Positions 4,639-11,549 of a stretch of DNA of 12,783 bases are shown in pieces. The translations under genes and the position numbers were made by a program. Numbering within the stretch: the first letter of the stretch is position 1; every line of letters starts with the position of its first letter. The notes under the pieces are model-generated. The model was not told the DNA's origin and searched no databases. It saw only the letters and a list, made by a program, of their open reading frames with translations. The stretch comes from Fibrobacteres bacterium CG2_30_45_31 (GTDB taxonomy: Bacteria; Fibrobacterota; Fibrobacteria; Fibrobacterales; Fibrobacteraceae): the NCBI GenBank assembly GCA_001873075.1, contig MNYL01000112.1, forward strand, positions 1 through 12,783, in the 5' to 3' direction.

Positions 4639-7515
4639 ATGAAAAAAATGTCTCTTTTTCCAATAGTCTTACTGGGCTTCTCTTGTTTCGTTTTCGCGAG
4701 TCCCATTTCTGTGATGGTTACCGACACCACGCCGGGGATTCGTGTTCACACCAAGGGTTTGTTTGCTGCGGATCTTGGTATTTGGAATTCGCCCGCCCGC
4801 TTCGATAATGTGAAACAGGCTATCGCGGATGGGGGTTTTAACTTTTTCAGATTCCCTGATGGATCTCTTTCTAACGATTATCATTGGAATGGTGCTGGTT
4901 ATTACGATAGCACCCACGTGTGGATTCCAAGTGATTCTTCTTGGGCTCCTGGATTTTTAGGGGAAACCGCTTACCGTGGCACAAGCAAGAATAACTGGGG
5001 CTTTGTGCGTCGCTCGAATTTTACCGATGGGGATACGAATTCATTCTGGTGGGGGAATGTTTATGATGAAGCGGACCCGCCCTGGTTCGTTTTTGATTTA
5101 GGTTCTGCTTTTAATGTGGATTCGCTCTCTATTAGGTGGGGTTCACTCTCCCCGAAACAGTTTGAACTTGCGTATTGGACAAATCCCTATGCGCCTTATC
5201 CTGGTGCCCATCAGGCGATTGATAATCACTTTGCCACCCTTTCTGTTTTTCCGGTAAAAGGGCCCGTTTCTTCCCATAAGTTTAAGTCTGTCCAATCCCG
5301 TTATTTTGCCGTACGTTTTAAAGTTGCCGATCTTCCCAAGAATGGAGTGCAGGTGAAAGAAGTTTCTCTTTTTCAAAAGTCCATGGATGTAACGCGCCAA
5401 GATTCAGTGAAAGTTTTTGCTTTGTCCACGCGTTATGGAGATCATGCACGCACAGATTGGACGGGGATTCCGTGGCAATTTGAAACGTTTATGGATTACC
5501 TCAAAAATTTTCCAGAAGGGGAGCCGGTGATCTGCGTGAATGCGGGCACGGGCACCGTTCGAGAAGCTGTTGCGTGGGTTCGCTATGCGAAAAAGAAAGG
5601 TTATAAGATTAAAAATTGGCAGATTGGAAATGAGCTTGATGGCGAATGGGAAGAGACGGGTCCCCTTTCTGCAAGGCAATATGCGGCGCGCTTCTTGGAG
5701 TTTGCGCGGGCGATGAAGGCTGAGGATTCTACGCTCTTGATCCATGGTCCTCTCTATAGCACTCACAAATACAAAGAGAAAGGGGCGGGACTTTTAGATG
5801 GGAAAAATTGGATGCCCGAATTCCTCCGCATCGTGGGTGAGGCCGAGGCGAAAGAGGGCAAACGCTATTTGGATGCGGTGGATATTCACATGTATCCGTA
5901 CTGGACACCTAATAGTCTGAATGCGTTAGGGATGCTGAATGCTTCCATGGAGGTGAGTTCCAATCTGGATTCACTACAGGCTTGGATGAGTTTGTATCTG
6001 AATGGAGATCGCTATGTTCATTTGTCTGAATTCTCTACGACGACAGTTCCCACAAGCCTTACGATGGAATCGGTGCAGGCAACGGCGATTATGAATGTCT
6101 TTGCCCAATTTTTGGTTCACTTTGGGGATAAAGGTCATGCGCTTCCTTGGGATGTCTATGGCAGTTTGAACAAAGGCCCCGATGACACTTATGGTTCTAT
6201 CTCTCTGACTACACTAAAACGCGAAGGTTCCTGGGATATGTGGGGGGTGATGACACCTACTGCGGAATATTTCGGTATCTATTTGGCCTTTAATCATTGG
6301 GTGCGCGAGGGATTTTTTGTACTCCCTGTGAAGACTTCGGATACTACACTTGCGGCATACGCGCTTGGCAAAGGTGATTCCAGTAACATCCTTCTTTTGA
6401 ATTTGAGCGGAGAAGGAAAAGAAATCCAAGTCTCTCGCGCTTCAGGGGCGAAGGGAATGGTGCAGGCGACGTTTTTTGGTGAAGCACAATATCACTGGCA
6501 AGGTACCGATACAAAGGCTTTTGCAAATCCTGGTATGGGGCCTTCGGGGACACGGCTTGCGGATGGGGCTAATGCAACGGTCAAAATTCCTGCGTTTGGT
6601 CTCGCTTTGGTGCAATTCTCACCTCCCCAAAAGAAAACAGAAAATCCAGGATTTTTGCAGGCTTCTTTGGCGCAAGAATTGGTGCTTGCAGGGGATACTC
6701 TTGATTTGACGATGACGGTTTATCAAAAGGAGGGAATGTTGACTTATGGGAAGGCGACAGTAAAGAATTTTGGCTTTTCGAAGAAAATAACCCCCGCAGA
6801 TGGTGCTTGGGGGTCTTCCTTGGAAGCCTTGCATATTAAGATTCCTGTGCCTGAGAATGCGCAGATTGGCGATGCCTCAATTTATTTGGAAGTCCTTGGC
6901 TTGGGGAATAAAGTAGGAACGCTACGCGTGCCTTTCCGCGTGCGCGGTAAATATCGGACTATTTCCGTTTTTGAAAATTACGAGGACAGTTTGAAAGTCA
7001 ATTGGTATCCTGTGGCCTTTGGGGATAACAGCACTTCGATGAAGGGGAAAATATTTGGTACCAAGGGACAAGGGTCGTTTATGCAGCACGATTTTTTCAT
7101 TGAGCAACCTAAGACTCTTGGTTGGCCGAACTTCTCGGCGGCGCAGTATCCTGTCAAAAATGAATTAGTGAAAAATTCGGTGGGTATCGTATTTGATTAC
7201 GCAACGAGACATGATAATCCCGAAGGCTATCATGAACTTTTGGTTATTTCAAATCAGGTGAAAGATTATGACGATTTTATGTATCGATTGAAAAATACAC
7301 AAGGGCGCTGGGTACGCGACACGGTTTTATGGTCGTCCATTCGTCAAGAGGGCTGGGGCATCTTTATCCCTCGTTTAGAAGCGGATCAAATTCATACGTT
7401 TTCGTTCCGCGGTCGCCATGCAGGCAGTGGATTTATTTACTTAGATAACATCTATTTATTAGGCGAAACCGGAAGTGAAGTTGCCATGCCGCCAAGTTTA
7501 CGCCGCTTGCGGTGA
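4639..7515 (+). CDS. Secreted multidomain clan GH-A glycoside hydrolase (GH51/GH44-like) with inserted F5/8C-like domain and C-terminal CBM-like module
   Basis: This is a 958-residue plant cell-wall polysaccharide hydrolase, probably an endoglucanase or arabinofuranosidase. A Sec signal peptide ends after A20. A TIM barrel begins with FRFPDGSLSNDYHW (about 70-83), matching the LR(W/Y)PGG...YHW strand of GH51/GH44. It resumes at EPVICVNAGTGT (295-306) and continues through NWQIGNELDG, where E332 is the expected acid/base, and DIHMYPYW (415-422). The candidate nucleophile is E464 in HLSEFS. Between the first two barrel strands lies an insertion (about 113-246) resembling an F5/8C/discoidin sugar-binding fold, with TDGDTNSFWW and PWFVFDLGS. 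A beta-sandwich (about 560-670), an Ig-like domain (about 675-770) and a CBM11/CBM30-like jelly roll (775-941, from FENYEDSLKVNW to LDNIYLL) follow. The tail is basic (SLRRLR). Fibrobacter CelF is a known GH51 endoglucanase, but I cannot show orthology. The gene is monocistronic, with its own promoter and terminator. The exact GH family is uncertain. Confidence 0.82.
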   Translation: MKKMSLFPIVLLGFSCFVFASPISVMVTDTTPGIRVHTKGLFAADLGIWNSPARFDNVKQAIADGGFNFFRFPDGSLSNDYHWNGAGYYDSTHVWIPSDSSWAPGFLGETAYRGTSKNNWGFVRRSNFTDGDTNSFWWGNVYDEADPPWFVFDLGSAFNVDSLSIRWGSLSPKQFELAYWTNPYAPYPGAHQAIDNHFATLSVFPVKGPVSSHKFKSVQSRYFAVRFKVADLPKNGVQVKEVSLFQKSMDVTRQDSVKVFALSTRYGDHARTDWTGIPWQFETFMDYLKNFPEGEPVICVNAGTGTVREAVAWVRYAKKKGYKIKNWQIGNELDGEWEETGPLSARQYAARFLEFARAMKAEDSTLLIHGPLYSTHKYKEKGAGLLDGKNWMPEFLRIVGEAEAKEGKRYLDAVDIHMYPYWTPNSLNALGMLNASMEVSSNLDSLQAWMSLYLNGDRYVHLSEFSTTTVPTSLTMESVQATAIMNVFAQFLVHFGDKGHALPWDVYGSLNKGPDDTYGSISLTTLKREGSWDMWGVMTPTAEYFGIYLAFNHWVREGFFVLPVKTSDTTLAAYALGKGDSSNILLLNLSGEGKEIQVSRASGAKGMVQATFFGEAQYHWQGTDTKAFANPGMGPSGTRLADGANATVKIPAFGLALVQFSPPQKKTENPGFLQASLAQELVLAGDTLDLTMTVYQKEGMLTYGKATVKNFGFSKKITPADGAWGSSLEALHIKIPVPENAQIGDASIYLEVLGLGNKVGTLRVPFRVRGKYRTISVFENYEDSLKVNWYPVAFGDNSTSMKGKIFGTKGQGSFMQHDFFIEQPKTLGWPNFSAAQYPVKNELVKNSVGIVFDYATRHDNPEGYHELLVISNQVKDYDDFMYRLKNTQGRWVRDTVLWSSIRQEGWGIFIPRLEADQIHTFSFRGRHAGSGFIYLDNIYLLGETGSEVAMPPSLRRLR

Positions 7516-7541
7516 TCGCTTTATGATTGAATGGGATCAAA

Positions 7542-7571
7542 AAAACGCCGCAGAAATTTCTGCGGCGTTTT
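7542..7571. terminator. Bidirectional terminator between the glycoside hydrolase and gltA
   Basis: The 30 bases are a perfect palindrome: arms 7542-7556 and 7557-7571, with a CGCCGCAG/CTGCGGCG core flanked by A4 and T4. Each strand therefore reads as a GC-rich hairpin ending in a short T-run. It lies 26 bases after the hydrolase stop and 11 bases beyond the gltA stop, serving both convergent genes. Confidence 0.88.
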
Positions 7572-7582
7572 GAATTTTACAA

Positions 7583-8875
7583 TCAGACTCGATCCGCAAG
7601 CTTGATCCATGGCCGTTCCGTGTGACCGGTATAAATTTGCCGTGGACGATTAATTTTGGATTCTGGATCATCGTGCATTTCTTTCCAGTGTGCAATCCAC
7701 CCTGGAAGACGTCCGATTGCAAACATCACGGTGAGCATGTTTGTGGGAATTCCCATCGCATGGTAAAGAATGCCGGAATAGAAATCCACATTCGGATAGA
7801 GTTTGCGTTCGATAAAGTAATCGTCTTTAAGAGCGGCTTCTTCTAATTCGGAAGCGATCTCCATGAGAGGATCATTGAGGCTTCCTTTGTTGAAAAATGT
7901 ATGCACAAGTCCCTTGAGAACTTTCGCACGAGGGTCATAACTCTTATAGACACGGTGTCCAAAACCCGAAAGTTTGAACGGATCATTTTTATCCTTCGCT
8001 CGTTCCATCACTGTTTTGACTGACATCCCGCTTTGCTGTACCTGCATAAGGGTTTCCAACGCCGCTTGGTTTGCACCCCCATGGAGCGGGCCCCACAAGG
8101 CGCAAATACCTGCGCAGACGCTTGCATAAAGGCTTGCTTGTGAGCTACCGACCATACGAACAGTGGAAGTGGAGCAGTTTTGCTCGTGATCCGCATGTAC
8201 AATCAGAAGCGTATTCAACGCTTGCACCATTAACGGATCCACGTTGTAAGGCTTGGCCTTGCTCGAAAACATCATGTTTAGAAAGTTAGCACAATAACTT
8301 TTTTCTGCGTCCGGGTAAACAAAGGGTTCACCAATGCTCGCTTTGTAAGAAAATGCGGCGACGGTGCGCACTTTCGAAATAAGATTTGCGACTGTGAAGT
8401 TGAATGCTTCCGCTTTATTTTCGTCATCGTAGAAACGTGGTGTGAACAATCCGAGCGCATTGACAATTGAACTCAAAATACCCATCGGGTGAGCAGACGG
8501 CGGCATTTCCCGGAAAAAGTTCAGCAAATTTTCATGGATGAGCGCATTTTCCGTGAGCATTTGGCGAAATTTCTGCAATTGGTCTGCAGATGGTAATTCT
8601 CCATAGATGAGGAGCCAAGCGGTTTCTGGGAACATGGCGTTAGCGGCCAAATCCTCAATATTGTATCCGCGATAACGGAGAATCCCATTCGCTCCATCTA
8701 CAAAGGTAATTTTGCTTCGGGTACTTCCGGTATTTTGGTAGCCGTAATCCATGGTGACAAGTCCTGTGGATTTACGGAGTAGGGAAATATCCATGGCGCT
8801 TTCATTTTCTGTACCGGTAATGACCGGAAACACAAGGTCTTTTCCTTGGTAATGCAGGGTTGCAGAATCGGACAT
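7583..8875 (-). CDS. gltA: Citrate synthase (hexameric type II-like)
   Basis: This enzyme condenses oxaloacetate with acetyl-CoA to form citrate, the entry step of the TCA cycle, in the cytoplasm. The 430-residue length matches E. coli-type GltA (427). Catalytic and substrate residues are in place: HADHEQN (227-233), WGPLHGGANQ with H265, GFGHRVYKSYDPRA with H307, and PNVDFYSG with D364. The N-terminal beta-rich extension (YQGKDLVFPVITGTE) is typical of Gram-negative hexameric, NADH-sensitive enzymes. The start is fixed by AGGAG on the minus strand at 8882-8886, six bases before the ATG. The aminotransferase ends 26 bases upstream with no terminator between them, so the two are probably co-transcribed. 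A perfect-palindrome terminator follows. Confidence 0.97.
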   Translation of the reverse strand: MSDSATLHYQGKDLVFPVITGTENESAMDISLLRKSTGLVTMDYGYQNTGSTRSKITFVDGANGILRYRGYNIEDLAANAMFPETAWLLIYGELPSADQLQKFRQMLTENALIHENLLNFFREMPPSAHPMGILSSIVNALGLFTPRFYDDENKAEAFNFTVANLISKVRTVAAFSYKASIGEPFVYPDAEKSYCANFLNMMFSSKAKPYNVDPLMVQALNTLLIVHADHEQNCSTSTVRMVGSSQASLYASVCAGICALWGPLHGGANQAALETLMQVQQSGMSVKTVMERAKDKNDPFKLSGFGHRVYKSYDPRAKVLKGLVHTFFNKGSLNDPLMEIASELEEAALKDDYFIERKLYPNVDFYSGILYHAMGIPTNMLTVMFAIGRLPGWIAHWKEMHDDPESKINRPRQIYTGHTERPWIKLADRV

Positions 8876-8901
8876 GGTAATCTCCTGACGGTTAAAGTTC
8901 G

Positions 8902-10194
8902 TTAACGGATGGCGAGGATTGCTTTGTACAAGTTATCAAATAATTGCGGTAACTTGTCTGTAGGCACTGCAGAAAAGGCAAGACGAATAAGTCCAGAGAG
9001 GACAATGACGCCCGTGCTGTAATTCGCAAGGAGTTCTTTACGAACAGCATCGGCCTCTACGCCTTTCGGTTGAACACACATAAAATAACCGCTATTGAAG
9101 GGCATGGGTTCAAAGGCTTCTCTATACTCTGGGTGGCTTGCAAGTACTTGCTTAATGACATCGTAGCGTTTTTTTAGCGTTTCGTACTTCAGCTTCTTTT
9201 CTTCGTGGTATTCGGGGCTATTGTATGCTTGAAGCAAAATCTTTTGAGAAATGCTCGGTGCATTGGAAATGTTGCCACGAACTACTCCTGCCGCTTTTTG
9301 TTCTAAAGCTTTGAGCTGGAGAGCTGTTGCCCCTTTGAATCCGAAAGAGATAAAGCCTACGCGGAAACCCCAGACATAATCCTCTTTGGTCGGACCATCC
9401 ATTTTGACTGCAAGAAGATTTTCGTGAGCGTCCACCAATTTTGTGAATAAAGATTCGAGAAAAATTCCCTTTTCATACACCAATCCAAAGTAGGCATCAT
9501 CGAGAAGTGCGACAACCTGGTTGCCCTCTTGAGCGGCTTTGGTGAGGACTTGGACGATTGCTTTTGCTTCTTCTTCGGTGGCCGTATAACCCGTGGGGTT
9601 ATTGGGGAAATTTAACAGAAGAACCTTCTTGCCTTTCTTACCATTGAATAAAGCTTTTTCCAAGGCCTCTACATCGAAGCCGCCATTCTTAAAGGTATTG
9701 TAGGTGACGATTTTAGCACCATAGGCATTTTCAAAAATGAGTTCATAATTATCCCAATACAAATCGGGGATAATCACTTCGTCGCCTTCGTCTAGGAACA
9801 GATAGCCTGCACAGGAAATGGCATGAGTGAGAGCGGCGGTGACAACAGGGTTAGAGAATGATTTACTGGCCAAGCTTGGGTTCTTGATGCAAATCTGATT
9901 TTTCCAGGCCTCACGGAGTTGTGGGTCGCCGAAACTGGGCGCATAAAGGAAACTGGACTTAGGAAGGTTCAGCGCTTTTTGCACGCAGGGGAGCGTGAGA
10001 GGAGACCCATCGTCTTCAAGAGCGGTGCCGATGGTTGCGTTGATGGCAGAACCTTTAGCTTCAGCACTTTGGCCGAGTATTCCTTTGCTGGGGAAAAAGA
10101 TGGCTTTGCCAGCGGCGGAAAGCATTTGCAGAACGGTGGCCCCGTTGGTGGAGAGATCTGCGTTGAGGGCTTCTGCAAGAGGATTGAGATTCAT
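8902..10194 (-). CDS. Class I/II-fold PLP-dependent aminotransferase
   Basis: This is a fold-type I PLP aminotransferase of 430 residues from ATG 10194. That start has AGGA on the minus strand at 10204-10207; a TTG at 10224 would add ten residues and is less likely. Landmarks are NFPNNPTG (195-202, with the PLP-ring Asn), DDAYFGL (232-238, with the Asp that bonds the pyridine nitrogen and the Tyr that bonds the PLP oxygen), the PLP lysine most likely K270 in DGPTKED, and GFRVGF (276-281, with the phosphate-binding Arg). The lysine motif differs from the common S-x-S-K form, which suggests a distinct subgroup. A Tyr/Trp-rich segment, PDLYWDNYEL, follows the substrate-pocket strand. The natural amino acid is not evident; aspartate, aromatic or branched-chain substrates are all possible. 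It sits upstream of gltA in the same transcription unit, which suggests a link to oxaloacetate or 2-oxoglutarate supply (inference). Confidence 0.88.
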   Translation of the reverse strand: MNLNPLAEALNADLSTNGATVLQMLSAAGKAIFFPSKGILGQSAEAKGSAINATIGTALEDDGSPLTLPCVQKALNLPKSSFLYAPSFGDPQLREAWKNQICIKNPSLASKSFSNPVVTAALTHAISCAGYLFLDEGDEVIIPDLYWDNYELIFENAYGAKIVTYNTFKNGGFDVEALEKALFNGKKGKKVLLLNFPNNPTGYTATEEEAKAIVQVLTKAAQEGNQVVALLDDAYFGLVYEKGIFLESLFTKLVDAHENLLAVKMDGPTKEDYVWGFRVGFISFGFKGATALQLKALEQKAAGVVRGNISNAPSISQKILLQAYNSPEYHEEKKLKYETLKKRYDVIKQVLASHPEYREAFEPMPFNSGYFMCVQPKGVEADAVRKELLANYSTGVIVLSGLIRLAFSAVPTDKLPQLFDNLYKAILAIR

Positions 10195-10240
10195 TTTTTT
10201 TAATCCTGAATAAAAATTGTTCAAAACAGCGAAAAAATAG

Positions 10241-10274
10241 AAAAAAAGGCCCCCTTTGCAGAGGGTTCGACCTC
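10241..10274 (-). terminator. Terminator after the membrane protein gene
   Basis: On the minus strand, AGG...CCCT and AGGG...CCT pair around a CTGCAA loop, with a small internal asymmetry, followed by seven T residues (10241-10247). It lies about 13 bases beyond the stop of the membrane protein gene and separates it from the aminotransferase-gltA operon. Confidence 0.7.
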
Positions 10275-10286
10275 AAAAAATAAAAA

Positions 10287-11066
10287 TTAAATAGGGTGGG
10301 TGCTTTCTGTTGCGGTAGCTTTGATTCGTCGTTTGAGTTCCTGGTTCAAAGGCCAGAAAATGATCATATAAAGAGTGACCCCGATGGCGAGAACCAACCA
10401 GTGATTAAGTTTTCCCATGGTTTCTGCATAACGCATGGAAATCCACATAACGGGTGCAGCGATTAGAAACAGGGGAAGTTGACGGCACTGATCCCCCAAA
10501 GAATGCCTAGATTCGTAGCTAACGACCGAATTCATCATGGGGAAGCTTGTCGCAAAGCCCCCCATGATTTTCTTAACCATCATCAATCCCGTAATGACTA
10601 ATGCCACTACAGGCGCCTTGATGTAGACAGGAAGCGGTGTTTTGTAGTGCTTTCCTGGCTCGTACGTTTGGGTTTGGAACAAAACCAGTCCGAGTACAAA
10701 ATTGAGGGCACATACAAAAAAGAAAAAGCCTTCTCCTTCGGGGCAGAGGGGAAGCAGAAAGGCCCCCAAAATGACAAAAATGAAAATGCCTACAGCAATG
10801 GAAAGGATTATCGGTAGATGGGCTTTGTAGGTGAGAATGCGGACAACGTGGACATAGAGGAGACAAAGCAAGGCCCCACCGGCATTCGCGGCTCCGATAG
10901 GGAGCCCAATGGCGATGTAGGCGAATCCGAATGGGATAGGGACGGTTGCTGTCACGGCCTTGAGTTGGGGGTCATGAAGGTAGGCGCTGAAGGTGCCAAG
11001 GGCTGTCACTACGAATATCAGCAGGTAATCGTAAAATTCGAAGGCCAGGTGGAGATGCCCAAACAT
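10287..11066 (-). CDS. Polytopic inner-membrane protein of unknown function
   Basis: The 259-residue protein is dominated by hydrophobic segments. I count seven or eight likely membrane helices: about 13-30, 37-58, 60-78, 84-106, 113-131, 150-170, 205-222 and 229-246. There is no signal peptide, and the basic C-terminal tail (LKRRIKATATE) is probably cytoplasmic. Helix two is rich in small residues (GLPIGAANAGGALL). A loop or re-entrant segment reads GGFATSFPMMNSVVSYESRHS, with a Gly-Gly...Phe-Pro pattern seen in some small transporter-like membrane families, but I cannot place it in one. An in-frame TAA 24 bases upstream limits the start to ATG 11066, although no Shine-Dalgarno sequence is visible. 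It is transcribed divergently from rpsO and ends at its own terminator, so it is probably a single-gene unit. A transporter or exporter role is a guess. Confidence 0.7.
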   Translation of the reverse strand: MFGHLHLAFEFYDYLLIFVVTALGTFSAYLHDPQLKAVTATVPIPFGFAYIAIGLPIGAANAGGALLCLLYVHVVRILTYKAHLPIILSIAVGIFIFVILGAFLLPLCPEGEGFFFFVCALNFVLGLVLFQTQTYEPGKHYKTPLPVYIKAPVVALVITGLMMVKKIMGGFATSFPMMNSVVSYESRHSLGDQCRQLPLFLIAAPVMWISMRYAETMGKLNHWLVLAIGVTLYMIIFWPLNQELKRRIKATATESTHPI

Positions 11067-11190
11067 GCGGCCAAAGGTAAAAAAAAGTGCTTAAAAAGCA
11101 GTGATTGGAACAAAAACGTACGGAATGTATTTCTAAATAAGCTAAATTACCGCCCAGTAGTTGCATTTTGCCTGAACGTATGCAAATCGG

Positions 11191-11217
11191 TTCGCCACCG
11201 TGTGCGGCATTCGCGAA
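11191..11217 (+). promoter_or_regulatory. Possible rpsO leader hairpin
   Basis: TTCGC (11191-11195) pairs with GCGAA (11213-11217), enclosing a smaller CCG-TGTG-CGG stem, about 50 bases before the rpsO start. In several phyla S15 represses its own translation through structured leader RNA. This hairpin is a candidate, but I cannot match it to a described class. Confidence 0.28.
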
Positions 11218-11265
11218 GGTACAAGTAATTGTTACATCATAAACCATAAAGGAAATGGACAGCAA

Positions 11266-11538
11266 ATGGCTACCATTACGAAAGAAAAGTCAGCAGAACT
11301 CACCGCCAAGTTTGGCGCTAACGAACAAGACACCGGCTCCGTCCGCGTCCAGGTTGCGATCCTCACGGAGAAGATCAAGAACTTGACCGAGCATGCCAAG
11401 ACACATCGCAAGGATTTTCATTCCCTTCGTGGTTTGACGGCGATGGTTGCGAAGCGCAAGACGTTGCTCAAATTTTATGCCTCTAACGACATCGACGGCT
11501 ATCGCGCCATCATTAAGGAACTCGGCATTCGCGGGTAA
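11266..11538 (+). CDS. rpsO: 30S ribosomal protein S15
   Basis: This primary rRNA-binding protein of the small subunit binds the 16S three-way junction in the platform and takes part in a bridge to the 50S subunit. The 90-residue length fits the family (89 in E. coli). Family signatures are present: GSVRVQVAILTEKIKNLTEH, the highly conserved HRKDFHSLRGL segment (here H-x-K-D-F-H-S-x-R-G-L) that contacts 16S rRNA, and the closing RYR-like YRAIIKELGIRG. AAAGGA (11248-11253) lies upstream at a rather long spacing (12 bases), possibly because the leader folds. It is followed after 11 bases by pnp, the classic rpsO-pnp arrangement. Autoregulation by S15 is common but is not demonstrated here. Confidence 0.98.
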   Translation: MATITKEKSAELTAKFGANEQDTGSVRVQVAILTEKIKNLTEHAKTHRKDFHSLRGLTAMVAKRKTLLKFYASNDIDGYRAIIKELGIRG

Positions 11539-11549
11539 TTAGGAGAAAC

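Noticed and set aside
4639..4701. Lipoprotein signal in the glycoside hydrolase
   Set aside because: Cys16 is preceded by G-F-S, which does not fit a lipobox, while cleavage after A20 fits an ordinary signal peptide.
11161..11185. TTGCAT...ATGCAA inverted repeat upstream of rpsO
   Set aside because: The arms are six bases with a 13-base spacer in an AT-rich region, and no regulator gene is linked, so chance is likely.
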